Below are positions 19,740 to 33,000 of a stretch of 64,000 nucleotides of DNA, piece after piece; position 1 is the stretch's first letter, and each line of letters begins with the position of its first letter. Location of the stretch: the NCBI RefSeq assembly GCF_000340215.1, contig NW_006921533.1, positions 2,791,386-2,855,385 on the forward strand, written 5' to 3'. The notes beneath the pieces are model-generated. The model was given only the letters and a program-made list of their open reading frames with translations. It searched no databases and had not been told where the DNA came from. The DNA comes from Pseudocercospora fijiensis CIRAD86. Lineage: Eukaryota > Ascomycota > Dothideomycetes > Mycosphaerellales > Mycosphaerellaceae. Position numbers and translations under genes: made by a program.

Positions 19740-21217
19740 CTATGGGATGTATGGCAGAGCTGGTGGCTCGTATTCGCCATAGATGGCAGCAGTTTCCTCG
19801 TCCACAGAGAAGTCTCGGGCGTGATGTCTCTTGCCAGACCAGCTCTGCTTCATCAAGTATGCCACCCACTCCAGCAAGTCTTTCAAGGTCCAGCCAACAG
19901 GCAATGGCTTCGATGGCTTTGAGCCCCACTCAGTCTCACCACTGGAGTATCCGGTCGGTGAAGCGCCGCTAGCGGTCCCAGTTGGCACTATCGTGGTTGG
20001 GATGGTCGATGTAAGAGCCTCAGAGGGCACTGCGGAGACGAGCCAGGCAATAGCAGATTCGGGAGCTGCTGTGGCGGATGGAGCAATGGAGTTGGCGGCC
20101 GCAGATGTCTCACTATCATAGGCAGTAACAGTGGCAATAATGGTTGTCGTGCACTCCGAAGTCACCGTAACAGCAGCACCGGCGGACTCGACGTAAGTGG
20201 AAGACGCCTCAGTGGCCTTGGCATCAGCAGCAGAGCTGGCTGGGACAGATGTCTGCTCGGCGTAGGAGCTGCTCGATGCAGAAGCTCGTGCGGCAGAAGT
20301 GGTTGCAGCCGCCGACGATGCTGGAGCAGTGGTGCTGGCTATGAGATAAGAAGTTGCAGTGCCTGTCTCTGCAGGAGCATCGCTGGTGATTGAGACTGGA
20401 GTCTGACTTTGGGCCGATGCAGCGCCGCTATAGAGGGATGGCCCAGGAATGGTGTAAGTGGCAAGCGAGGTGTAGATGTTGATAAGGATACCGGGGTCGT
20501 CCTCCTTGTAGAGCGCTGTTCCGAATGTACCAGCAGGCGAGTCAGTCCCATCAGAAGTGATTTCGAGATTGATGCACTGAGGATAGTTCTGAGCACCATT
20601 GGCGTCACCGGCGGAGTGGAGAGCGATGATTTCGTGTCGAAGGACGTAGTTTCCGGCTGCAATTCCAGTAGGGATGGTGACGGCCCAGGAATTGTTGTTT
20701 GAGATGATCTGGTCTGATGCCCACTTTCCAGGAGAAGCGCTGCCGTCGATGAGTCCACCGTGGCTGATCTTGAAGAACTCCAGCGTGGTCTTGTCGACTT
20801 CGGAACAGCTTCCAGAGCATTTAGCCAGATAGTCGATCACTGGACCGTGGTGGCTCTCTGGCCAGTTGGTCCACTGCAACTCGACTGTGTCGCCAGCGGC
20901 AACCTTCGCAGAGATGGCGCCTGGAGTTGCGTCGAGATGGCAGATGATGTCTGGATCAGCGAAAGCAGAAGGAGCCACATATCCATTGCTCAAGTTCTCG
21001 GGATCGCTCCAACCGATTACATCAGTTGGAGCACTCTGATATCTGTGCAGAGTGTCAGAACCTCGGAATTACATTTTCAGAACTGATCGACTCACTGGAA
21101 AGATGGCGAGTAGCCCTCATAGTATGTACCAGCAACAACCACGCCTTGCACATAGCCGTGGGCAGAGACCAATGCAGCCAGCGATCCCAGGGCCGAGACT
21201 ATCTTGACGAAAGACAT
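19740..21217 (-). CDS. AA9 lytic polysaccharide monooxygenase (GH61)
   Basis: Secreted copper enzyme that oxidatively cleaves cellulose or related beta-glucans. Exons are 21217-21096 and 21042-19740, with a 53-bp intron opening GTGAGT; 474 residues. The signal peptide is residues 1-19, cut after VSA so that His20 becomes the N-terminal residue of the copper histidine brace. The second brace histidine is His106 in HHGP, and the axial tyrosine is Tyr194 in QNYPQC, with Gln192 and the LRHEIIALH motif (177-183) also conserved. Cys residues in IICH, AKCSGSC and YPQC fit the family disulfides. The catalytic domain ends near residue 235. A long Ser/Thr/Ala-rich linker follows, then a short conserved-looking tail ([14 protein letters not shown]) and an acidic end instead of a CBM1. 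Together with the sugar transporter at 2-4 kb it points to plant-wall use. Confidence 0.92.
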
Positions 21218-22180
21218 GTTGAATTTTGATCGAACTATTGCTATCGATTCTATCGATTTTTTTCCGTACTCCTGTTGCAACGGGGATGAACGAATGGATC
21301 AAAGTATCACCAGGATACCTCTCATCGAAAGAGTGTAAGTTGGCAACTAGACTAACGAAAATGCTGCACAGCAAGCAAGGTAAGAGTATTGAACAAGAAA
21401 CCACGGGCTTGTAGGAGAAAAGGTCAGCTGGTGGAGGTACAAGAAAGTCTTTTAGCAGCAGAAACGAGGCGCTTACAACAATCGGCAGCACACCCACATC
21501 TGGACCTCCAACACGCGATAGATGCACGCACACAAACGCTCCCGTCATCACCACATGGCTGATATTGCGAAGATCAAGACTCCTAAACGCAGCACCCGTT
21601 CGTCCCCCGCCAAGCCTTGCTAGGATGTTTCAGCAGCCCTCAAGCGAAGCGGCAGACAAGAATCTCCAATGGATTCAAATTGATGCGTTGCACAGAGCGC
21701 CAGACCGCAGAACAAACAAGAATTAGCCAAGTCGTCGGAGGTAGATGTCGCAACTTTGGAAGATCTCCCTCGCGGTATGCATGAGCGTGTACCTGCATGA
21801 AATGACACCGGAGCTTTTGGTAGATATGGCGGCGGCGCCAGTTTGCGAGCTGAAACACCTCCTTTCACGCCTCTTTCGCATGCTGTGCGAGTGAGACTGC
21901 GGAGGAGACGTAGTCGTACCTGCGGTTGATCGTGTCAGGTCCGGAAGTTCTCGGTGAGCTCCTAGAAATTCTGAGAAATCCAAGTGTTTGAACGTGGCCC
22001 ACATCACTCTTGACAGCCAATTTATCTGGGACTGCAAACGAGCGACTGCGAAGCGCTCCGACACACGCACGAATCTGGCTGCTGCAGTTCATCTGGATGT
22101 ACCAAGCCGCTGCCAATGCCGCTTGTCATCCATTATACAAATCCTGCTCAGTGTATATCTAAGATGTACAAATAAACATT
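21218..22180. other. Intergenic region between LPMO and VTC4
   Basis: About 960 bp forming the LPMO upstream region and the VTC4 downstream region. One CreA-type hexamer (CCCCGC) is at 21605-21610. A clear TATA box for the LPMO was not seen. Several short frames here have no protein features. Confidence 0.4.
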
Positions 22181-24632
22181 TCACTGCAAGTAGCCGCTCT
22201 GTATTAAGAGTGACTGGGGACCTTGCTTCTCGCGCTCTTGCATAACGGCTCGATACTATCAAGATATTAGCGCAATTCCTTAGAACTGATTTGACGCAGT
22301 CTGGACTCACCTTGAAGCCAAAGTTCAGACACAGTGCCATGATGAGACCAACGCAGACGACGACAGGACCAGCAACAGCGTCAAAGTCCTTACCGCTCCT
22401 CTTTAGTATCAGGTTGTGTCGCCACATGTAAATGTAATAGCCCCATGCAGCAGCAAAAACGGCGATAAGAGTATAGACGATGCCAAGAGCTTTGCCGACC
22501 GTGTTATCTGGGCCGGCAGCATTAAAAAGACCGAGAGAAAGCGAGGCCAGGAGGATGGAAACATGTTGCCATTTGATAAATGTTCGCTGGTTCGCAAGCC
22601 ATACCTTGGCCTCGACTTTGACTGGGCCTTGGTCCTTTATCCACTCCTTGGGCTCAGAAACTCCTGGTGGAAGCTGGGTCCTCGCCCTTCTGGCTTGAGC
22701 ATACTTGCTCGTGCTAAAACCGGGGAAAAGATTCTTCAGACCGCCTGGCAAGGTTTCTCGGCCTGTGGGCTGCGTGTGAGTTCCGGTCTCATCATCGTCT
22801 GGTTCTTCCACAACATCGTCCATTTGAGTCGGCGCGACATGTGCAGTGTTGCCCTTGGAGGTTGAAAGTTTTGCAGTGTCGGTGTCGCTTGGCGTGCGCT
22901 TGAACGAGCTGTCTGCAGGCGTTCCGACCGGACTAAGGACGGCGGTGCCGCGACGCTCACCTCGCTGTGCCGGACTGCCAATACTTGCTTTGGATTTGAG
23001 AAGTGAACCCACGGCGAACTCATCGTCCATCTCCTTCTGCTTCTTGGCCTGTTCTTCTTCGAAAGCCTGCTGGGGATCACGGCGAATGTCTGTCTCCATG
23101 TCGCTCAACCAGAAGGGGAATGTGTTGACATAATCCTCGAAGAGTGTACTGACACCGTGCACGAACTTGCTGAAGCGAGGCGCTGCTTTGACCAGATGAC
23201 TGTTCACAAAGTCCTCAATCCATTCTGCGCTCCTTTTGGCCTGCGAATTACGCAGCTTCACCTCGAGAACGGCAAATGGAAAGCGGGTGATCTCGCCTTT
23301 CCTGATCGAGGAGAACGGGAACTCCATCTCGTTGCTATCGATGTCGGAGCGGTGCCAAGTATCGGGGTCTCTGCACGGGCGATCCTGATCAATGGCATCC
23401 TCGCGAATAAAAGCTAGATCGGTGTCGAGACTGATGCGGACACGATCATCGCCTGGAATCTGGAAAGCTGTACGGGTGTAATTGGCACGAAGAACAGGTT
23501 GCAGGTCGTATGTCTTGATGAAGTCCTGGATCTCTTCCACTGCATCCTTCATACCCTTCAGCTCGTTGCTCTCCGGACCTGCACGATCCTCCAGCTTCTT
23601 GATTTGCTTTTCCATGTGGTATTCGCCGTTGATGAAACGCTGAACGTATTTGTCTTTGGTGGTGAACCTAGCCTCGTGGCTTCTTTCGTCCTCAGTGACG
23701 GTCTTCTTCTCGACCCAAATCTCCGGTCTGTTATTGAGCTGCCCATACCAGCGAAGTCTCAAGGACGAGCCTGCGCTGCGGTCGACCTTGTGAGTGTAGA
23801 GCTCAAAGGCGGGATTGTCGAAGTAAATGCTGGTGATGGACGGATCCGGTTGGTGGCCCTCGGCGACCTTGGAAGTTTGTGGGTTGTATACAAGCACGGG
23901 TAGATGTCGCAAGATCATGGTCTTGACCTCCAGCAGGTTGTCCATGTGCACCCAAAACTTCTGGCTCGTATATTCTTCCTTGCCCTCCTCATTCTCGCTG
24001 GCCTTGTTGGCCTGGTCGCCGCCTTCGAGCGAGTTGCGCACGAAGCTGTACATGGCGCTGAGACGGAAGAGCAGCGGGCCATAGTCCTCCTTGTTGAATG
24101 GTAGCGCAGCCAGTCGCACCTGCAGCAATGGGCGCACGCGGTATGAAGCACCGCGCTTGCGGTCATGCTTCTTGACAGCCTTGAGAAAGCCGGTGTAGTT
24201 GATGCGACTGTACTTCTCGAGCTCATTGGTCTCTTTGGTGATATGGTCAAGCTCGGAAAGCACGTCGTTCAAGATTTTGGTCTTCTCCTCCTCGCTGGGC
24301 ACAGGCTTCTTACTGCCATTGCCGTTGCCATTGGCGCCGTGCTCCGGTGCAGCAATGCTGTCGAGCTTGGCCTCGCATTTGGCGGTGCGGTCGCGTAATT
24401 TCTCGTAGGTCTCCTTGTGGAAATTATGCACCTTCTCCAGCTGCACGTTCACCAGCTCGTCGACGAACTTGCTCTCGTCCTCGTCGGTCCAGCGGTTGGA
24501 GCGGGATTCGGTGCTGGGGCTAGACGGCACCGAATCGTCGTCACGCAGTAGCTTCTTGAGCTTGGCATAGTCAATGTAGTTGTCCTTCCACGGAGCATAC
24601 ACTGCTCGCTCCAGTGTTGTGCCGAACCTCAT
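22181..24632 (-). CDS. VTC4: Vacuolar transporter chaperone 4, polyphosphate polymerase
   Basis: Catalytic subunit of the vacuolar VTC complex, which makes polyphosphate from ATP and moves it into the vacuole. Exons are 24632-22311 and 22255-22181. The intron begins GTGAGT right after FGFK, and the acceptor GATAG leads to YRAVMQEREKQG and a stop; 798 residues. Without this splice the frame reads into an unrelated tail. The SPX domain (1 to about 158) begins MRFGTTL and has the inositol-pyrophosphate Lys surface at KAVKKHDRK. The tunnel domain (about 225-505) keeps the basic and acidic catalytic residues: Arg292 and Arg294 in LRLRW, EKK at 308-310, Tyr385 and Arg387 in YTRTAF, Glu457 in LEVKL and a Lys in RFSKF. 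These argue for VTC4 rather than the degenerate VTC2/3. Three membrane helices close the protein (about 688-706, 716-737, 752-771). A charged linker with Ser/Thr-Pro sites lies between. Confidence 0.93.
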
Positions 24633-24779
24633 ATTGAGGCTGCTGTGTGTGCCGTCACCAATGTCCGATGAGGGACGGAAGACGAAGAGGTCACACTACT
24701 CCGGACGGACAAGCTTTGGTGGTCTTCCAAAGCATATTCTCCCATGCAAATTGGTCGGGATTGCCGCCGATACCCCGCT

Positions 24780-25960
24780 ACTAAAATCCCTAGTAAATCC
24801 ATCTATAGACATCTTAATATATTTCCACCTCTTTGAAGCCTCAAATCTCATAGTATAGACGTATCTAAGGTATTGTTTAATAGCTACAATCGAGCGCTAT
24901 ATAGCGTAACTAACCTCCTCGAAATCGACCGTATATCGTACTAGCGCTACCCTTCGAAGCCAATCCGACTATATAGCGCCTCTTACTACCTAAGATTGCA
25001 ATACTATCGAATATCTCTTAAAGAAGGGTTAGGCTAGCCTAAAAGTAGTAGAGTTATTACTCGGATAGTATAAAGGGTCGCGTACCTTAATTTAGAAGAT
25101 TATAAAGCGCTTCTATAACCGTAGTACTATAAGGCCGAGGAAGGTAGGCAGACTACGCGTAGTCCTGCTATATATACGCGACTTCGTAGTAGATAAGTTG
25201 CTATCGCGGACGTCGTATTAGTACGAGGAGGTTTAGTTATTATTACTATATCGCTATAGCGAGTAGTTCTCGACCTCTACTATCTCGCGCCTTCTAAAGA
25301 GCGAGGATTTTACTTATAAGATGCTATCGCGCTACGCTAAGCAACGCGACCTAGTCGCTAGGTTAATATATAAGTCGAGGATATAGAAGTTATAGCCGTA
25401 GTAGCTAGTATATTGCGACGAGACGTATATAAGCGATAGAACGGCGTTAAGGACTCGAGGATAGGTACTAAGAGGTAGGAAGGCGCGAGATATTAAGCAC
25501 CTATATTATAGTTAGCGATATAGTCTCTTACCGGCGTACGACGTTAATAGATAGCTTCTAGAGCCGCTTATTAAATAGGGCAGTATAAAGACCGCTAACT
25601 TCGTATTATAGATAAAGAGTCGCGTCTTGCCTCGAATAGCGATACACCTAGCGCTACGATCGGTATTAATAATAGATAACTATAGTACTTATAGCAGGAA
25701 GCACTTAGAAGAGATATATAAGTAGAAGGGCGTCCTTCTACTATACCTACCGCTATATTCGCCTAATTATAACCCTATTAAGAAGACCTTCTACTTGTTT
25801 AAACACTAGGTTCGATTATACGCTAATATAATACCGAAGTATAGTAAGAAGGACTAGTAATAGAAGTTCGAAGGGTTCCTACGGTTTATAGTACGGAAAT
25901 AGGATAAAGGCTATAATTATATAGCAATATTCCGCAGCTGTTATATATTAGATAAGCTAT
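24780..25960 (+). mobile_element. Tc1/mariner-type transposase relic (RIP-mutated)
   Basis: Plus-strand broken frames show the DDE landmarks in order: YCDETYISDRTA (first Asp, about 25410), LIIDNYSTYSRKHLEE (second Asp, about 25670) and LPLYSPNYNPIKK (third region, about 25750, canonical acid lost). Upstream, about 24950-25200, lie the ruins of a DNA-binding region. TAG codons interrupt throughout. The element is dead. It is in the opposite orientation to the relic at 11-12 kb and the motif wording differs, so these are different families or subfamilies. Confidence 0.72.
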
Positions 25961-28900
25961 ACTAGCATTTATAAGCTATATAACACACTTCTATATATAC
26001 TTTTTATATTATCGGAAAGCCCTTATTCTATACTATAATCTAATATAAAAAGTATGTCGATACGACTATTATATAGTCGTTACCTGCTCGCTGTTGTTAT
26101 AGCTAATATATTAGAGCTAGCGCTAAGCTATATCTATAGGCTAGCTCGGAAGTTCGGCAACCGCCGAGCTTAGTTTAGCGTTCCGCCTAATTCGGTTACG
26201 CTACTTAGCGTATCTGCTTCTACTAACTATTACTAATTAATTATTTTCCTATTATATAAACTAGCGCATTTAGTGCATTATAAAAAAAAGATAACGTTAA
26301 TCGGATATGTAGTTATTATATTATAAAGCTAACTATAGAATTTCCTCGAATTCGTAAAGTCGCTCGACCCTTAAGCTAGCGTTAGAGGTCCGATATCTAG
26401 TCTATAAGCCGACCCTAGCTAACCTATTTACATTACTAAACAACTACGCATCCGATTAACTTCATTTTTTTTTATAATATACCGACGGCATTATCCCGAA
26501 AGATGCCGCCCTTATTTATATAGAGAGAACAGTGTTATATAGTGTTCCTAGTATATAAAGCTAGTAGAGTTTTGCCGCAGGTATAGCCGAGAGTTTCGCC
26601 GACACTGCGAAGCGAGTCCGAGCGACTTCCGACATTAGTCTCTAGCATTACTAACATCGATAGTATAGTTAGAATGTACTACTTTCGAAGGATATTAATT
26701 AATCTATATAACCTGTGCTTATCTATACTATCTAAAGATGCGCCGCCTATATAGCCAGATTTTTTTTAACGGTTGTAGGTGTTAGAATACTATATTAAAG
26801 TGTTAAAGCTAGCTTAGCTATAATAACCTACAACTCGTTATTATTAGTCGTTGCATTACTACTACCTACTTCCTCCTCTTTAGCATTAGTATTACTTAAT
26901 TCGCCGACTATATTATGCTCTATAGCACGTAGATATTGCTTCAAGTCCGCCTTTATCTAATCTCTTAATCTATACTATAGAACAGCAGTTTTAAACTTAC
27001 TATTGTTAAGCTTAGCGCGTTTAATATTAGCTAGTGTCTAATAGCCTAAAGTAAGTCTAATCTCGGCTTAATAGATAACGTCCGCTATGTCCGTATTCGT
27101 ACGCCTTAACTACTTGCAATACTCCTTTACTCTTAAGCGCTCTTTTAGTACTGCGGCAATACTAACTAGCGGTAGTAAACTGCGCAAATTAGCTAGTTCT
27201 CGAGCAGGTAGAGCATACGCAAATAGCGACTAGATATGCGGTAGCATTAGATAGCTATAAGGACTAAGAAACGGGTAGTAAGCTATTGCCGGCGGTTGTT
27301 GTATTAGCGGAGCCGCTAGTGTTAGAGTTAATACTAGATTACTATTAATAACTACTATCTTCTTCGCCGCCTTATTGTCCTTCTTCTAGAAGCGTGTAAC
27401 CTCCTTATATACTGTCTTAATATCTCGTACGAGTCTAGTAGGCAAGTTATGCTTTATAGCCTTCTTTACCTTAATTAATCGGCCCTATTCTTCTATATAT
27501 AAGCTAAGCATAATGTAGTAGAAGCCGTCGTCGTCTATATAGTAACAAATAGCGTCGTATTTAGCGGCATTAGAATACTGTTTATCCGTGCAATTAAATA
27601 TCTCTAGGGCCTTATCGTAGATAGTAGAAACCTCGGCAATATAGGCCTCCTTTGTCTTATTATTAGCATTCTTGCGCTTCTTCTTATTCTTCTATCGCTT
27701 TGCCTTACGCTTACGGTAACTAGAAGGTAGAAGGTCTTTATTAGAAGAAGTTATAGTAGTTATAGAAGAGTCGCTATCCGAGTCGCTTAATTTGTCGTCC
27801 TTCGAGGACTTCTTATTCTTCTACTATACCTTAGCCGCTTCTACTACTTCTATAGGCGACAATACAGGTCTAATAAAGGACTCTTTAACCTTTATATTAA
27901 GTGAGCGTCTATCCTAAATATAGGAAAGGATTAATAGCGCAATACTATCTCTCTAGTCGTCGGCGGTACTAAAGTCTAGCGCTAATTCTTACTTAGTTAT
28001 AGTATGCTTTAAAGCGGTCAAACTAACTAAACAGCTACTCTAGTAAGTATCGTGTATTATAGGGTCTTATAGTGCACCCTAATAGCTTAGTTTGTTACTA
28101 GAGCTTTGTAAAGCCTTCTCGATAGTAGACAAGTCGCCTATATAAATAACGATAGTATTATAGAAGATATAGCTACGATAATCGCTTTGCTAGGTTATAA
28201 CAATATTCGGAGTAGGCGTCGGCTTCGAAGGTCGACCCGCGGCTTTGCGTATAGTACTAGCTATAGCCTGCGATTGCTTAGTATCCTACTAAGTATTTTC
28301 AACCTAAATACTTAGAGGCTATAGAGCATTATTAACAGATACTTCCTAGTCGTCGGTCTATATATTAGACTTATTGCGTTATATTGTAGTAGCCTTCCTT
28401 AGTTTGCGCCTTTATAACGGCTTAGGCTATAAAGCCGGCTTCGTACTAGTCGTAGTATCCTTAGCGGTATGCTTCCTCTTTACTAGAGCCTCGGCGCTCT
28501 TAATAGGTGCCTTCCGCCCTGCTATTCTTACTATATTTATATATAGCGTATAGGAGTTAGAGGGTTCTATAGCAGCTTAGTTACTCGCTAGCGGAGTAGC
28601 GGTCTATACGGTGTCTACCTGCGATTTCCGTGCCCTTAACTCTATCTCTTCCTCGTCTGTCTCTTAGGGACTAAATATTATACTAAGTAGGTTACTAAGA
28701 TACTACTCTTCTATACTATATCGTCGCCGCTGCTATTATAGGAAGGCTAGTTATGTCTCTAGAAAGGCTGGATTCTAGAAATAGTCCCTACTACGGTATA
28801 TATCTATAGATAGGGCCTATTATACTAGATCTTGTATCTCTATATTAAATAGACCTGTATTAAGCGTCTCCGGTTGTGCCTATGTCTATAGAGGTCGTAG

Positions 28901-29830
28901 TATTTGCGAGGAATCTAGTGTTCTAGCTATACAGTCGGCTGTTCGCGGTAGTAAGCTTCTTATAGCTAGCGGCGAGGTAAACGGTAACGGAATTAGACGA
29001 TCTAGAGTGCGCTATATTACCTATAACGAGGACTCTTTAATAGGTATAGTATTATCTATAAAGGTATTGTTATTGTATTGTTATGCTAGAAACAGTGTAT
29101 TTCGAGAAACTATAGAATTTACTAAAGATTAGTTAGGGTCCCTCGGAAGCCGTCCCGACTAATTTATATCCTAGAATAAAGCTTAGAACTGCTCGAGCTC
29201 CTCTAATGTCTTATTAACGGGTTAGACCGGTATTCCGCTACGACCGACTTTCCGCTATCCTACTTAAGGTACGATCTTAGTAAGAACGTTACTTTATAAA
29301 TACTAGTATATATAATACGGTAAAAACAAATCGATTTAATTCTATATATTATACTTCTATATCTATAAATAGTAAAAATAGTCCGAAAACTACGAAATAT
29401 AACGTTCTTTTATAGCGCTCCGCGTATTACTACCTATTTACGTATATAACTTATATACGTTTGTCTTATAAGTAGGAAAGTAAGTAAAGTATATAAAGCA
29501 AACTACGACTTTTCTAAAGCATCTAATATTATAAAAGATAGTAAACTTATATATATATATATAGTACGTTGCTTTACTAGCTAATTTAAAGCTACGAATG
29601 TAATAGAAGTAATAGGAAAGTTTACTTATAACTAAAGCGTAAAATACGAAATAGTAGAGTCGTAATTAGCGGATATATAACGTATAGACTACGAGTATAT
29701 AATAGTATAACTATATAGAGTTAAGCGAATCTTAGTAGCGCTATACCTAATTTGTGTCTTAGCAAGTTGCTAAGATCGTAACTTAGGCAGGCTAGCGGAA
29801 TGCTAGTCGTAGCGGAATGCCGGTCTAAAA
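25961..29830. repeat. RIP-mutated unidentified repeat block
   Basis: TA-rich, CpA/TpG-poor. On the minus strand at about 27360-27870 a broken frame encodes Ser/Asp/Lys-rich sequence followed by a more ordered stretch (YIAEVSTIYDKALEIFN, CYYIDDDGFYYIML), suggesting part of a protein-coding repeat of unknown type. No transposase or polymerase motif was recognised. Short AT microsatellites occur near 29551. Composition returns to normal at about 29830. Confidence 0.5.
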
Positions 29831-30029
29831 CATTATTCTAGGAATCTGGGAGCCCTACGCTGCAGAGTGACGAGTGCTGCCGAATCGGCAGAGAAAGCGC
29901 AGGCACGGGTGGGCAAGGGTAAGAGCGCCCTATCAACATTTCATGACATGAATTGACACAAGCCGTGCTTCAATGTCTTCAGTATTGCGATTACTAGTAG
30001 GTAGGTACGAGGTGTGCACTGCGCCGTGA

Positions 30030-33000
30030 CTACCTCACTTCTATTGACAATGTCCTCCTGCTTGTCCATCCCTCATTGACAACATGTCGCCCGATCTGCG
30101 CCGGGCGAGCAACTCCGTCAACCTCCAGATTGCCTGCCAACAGAGGGCAGAGCACAAATTCCACTGTTGCCTCCTCGCCTTCTGCCATCGGCGAGAGCAT
30201 CCTACGCAGCGTACCCGCTGTAGCCAGGCGCCTCTCCTCTCGCGCACTGTCTGTACCTCTGGGTATGAGCTGGACTGACAATGGTCCTGTAGCCTTCCCA
30301 CGATTCAACAACTTCGCCGTGATCGTCACAAAACTGCCAACACCCGCACTCGACACGCCGCCGGATATATCCAGCATCAGCTTGACTGGCGGACCACGTA
30401 ACAAGTCGAGTGATTCTGCACTAAGCACTTGGCTGAGAAGGTCAACATACCCGCTGTGCTCCTCTACTCGCCACGACACATGCAACTGATCTAAGAACTT
30501 CCTCCGAACGCTATCCATGTCGTCTTCGTAATCAGTGTCCTTCGAGCTGTGACGCACATCAAGCTGCATACGCCGTATCTCACCAGGAGATAGCTGACCT
30601 TCCTGCGCATTGGCCATGTCTTGTGGTCTAGGTGCCATCTTATTGAAACACTCATAGAAGACAGACTTGGGCCATGCATTGCGAATGTCAAAGGTGACGA
30701 GTACCGAATCAGTATCGTGCTCTCTGCTTGGTGTGATGTCGACATTGTGAACTTGGAGCGCTGCGTTGACAGTCATGACTACTGGCGCAGAAACAACACG
30801 CACGTGCTTGCTATCGCCTGCATCTGCTGCGCTGTAGTAGAAGTTTGCTTGCGTCTTCGACAGTCCAGCTCTTCCTTCCACGCGAAAGCGGAAGGTGATG
30901 CAGTCTCCTGGTTTGACAGTCGTTGTTGGTAGGAACGACTTTGATCTCTTATGCTTTAGACCTCTCACCTTCAGCTTGTGTTCATCGTCGCGGCGTAACA
31001 CATCACCAGTGTCTGTAGCTTCGAAAACGGTTGCTGTGATCTTGCCAGTGTTTCGTAGCACAAGCTCCAGCGATCGACTTTCCCCTTCGAGGAGCATCAG
31101 GCCCGATTGCAATTGCGCTGTGTTCTCAAGGGTCAGCGTGGGCAACTCGTCGATTACCGTCGCCGAGATCACGTCAGGTTCAATCCCAAGCTCTTTGAGA
31201 TCTTGCGTGACTCCATTCTCTGGGAGCCGCGCCGCAAGTCCAAGGTCCTTCAATGTCAGCGGCTCCGTTGCTGACCATGCGCTGGCTACAATGGGAAAGA
31301 TTTGAGGGTAGCAACCCTGCATCTTGACGCGACAGCCAATAATCTTTGTTGTACCTGCAGACCTTGGACAGATCATCAGCACTACTTGTTGAAATCGCAG
31401 TGGACCTAGCGTCGTGGGCATGTGGTGAGAATATAGATCCATGCCCTCGGTAACGAGCTCCAGACTCTCGATGTCGACAGGAATGTCGAAGGGGTTCTGG
31501 AGCGTGATGATGCATTCTGATTCCTCGTTTTGGACGAGAAGAAAGGTTTGCTCTGCCGCCGTTCCAGGTCGACTGGCACTTGGGTCGTAAAGGAATGGGT
31601 TGCCAGGTTCAAGAGGTCGGTCAGCGACCTTTTCAGCCATGTGAATTTTGCTTCTGTCGATTACTGCTCTCTGGCCCGCAGGTTGCAGAATTTCTATCCT
31701 TCGCACGAGGAACGGATCCCAATACACAGCTTGGACATCGGTGAGCCCAAGATGTCTCGAGACAGCCACAGTCCGATGGATCACCGTTCCTAGGTCCATC
31801 TGATCTTCACGGGTGAATAGGTTAGTGGTGCCATCCATTGCTGCTCCAATAGCAGCAGAAGGGCCAGCGATTCGAAGCAAAGAAGTCGTTAGCGATAGCA
31901 CACCGTATGGGTCAGGTGAAGCTTCGCAGAAACCCGAGAGGTCTCGAAGAAGGTCGCGTTTCAAAGCAGGACTGCCAAAAGCTTTGCTTGTGATGTATGA
32001 AGGAGGGCTAGATCGACTGACGGGCACCAGTGCTGCGCCGTAGATATTCGAAGCATCTTTCATTAAATCGTTGATACCGCCGCTCTCTTCGGCAATTGAT
32101 AGCAGCGTCTCCGCGCCTGACTCGACGGAAAGACTTGCAGCAGGATGAATGCCCATTTCTGCTGCTCCAAGCTTCCTGGCCTGAACCAGTGCTTGAGTGA
32201 GCCGAATCACTAGATCCTTGATGACGACAGCCTTTTTACGTGCAAACCCAAGCACAGCATACGACGAGGCGATCCCTGCGAGGATACGGATGTGGTCGAT
32301 GGTACTTAATCCTTCCTCATTCGATGGCATTGCTTGGGCTAATATGTCCGCGACTACTGCCCTGGAAGGCAATTTCACTCTACCGATTCCGGAAGATTGG
32401 CGTGTGAGTGTTGTGTCTTCATGATCGGAGTTCTGTGATCTGCTCGAGTTCAAAATGAGAGGCCAGAGCTTGGCTGGTGTAAGCTCGCCACCAGCAGATA
32501 TCAAGATGGTCAGGAGTCTTGATGCTCGGACTGCTGCTTCGGAATGAACGACAAAGGGAAGCTCCAGAGCTCCTTCGCCGGATCGATACAGACTGAGAAT
32601 CAGTCGTACAAGGTCTGGAATTACGACGGAAAGACGAACAATTTGCCTTTGCATGCCTTCAGCTGCCAGTCTGGCATCAGCTGCTGAGCGAGCCAGTGTA
32701 GAAGATCCGGTGCGTTCTGCCACTGGATCGCAGAGTGAAGGCACCTGAAACTCGGTGCCGGACCATGCCAAAAGTATCATACATACCAGGAGATGCTCCA
32801 GACCTTTCGCGTGCCATAAATGATCGCCAAGCGATCGAGCTTTGTTTGTGTGCTCGACGAGAATGGTCAGAGCTTCACTCCAATGGCCTGCCATCATGTA
32901 TATTGACCCGAGCACGATGCCGACACGTGCTTTGCCTCTCACACGAGCCTTTCCTTGTGAGGTGCTCGAACCAAAGCCCTGGACGGATACGCGATCTTGA

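Noticed and set aside
22089..22310. Extra 73 C-terminal residues on VTC4
   Set aside because: They result from reading into the intron; splicing at GTGAGT to the exon at 22255-22181 gives a conserved-looking end.
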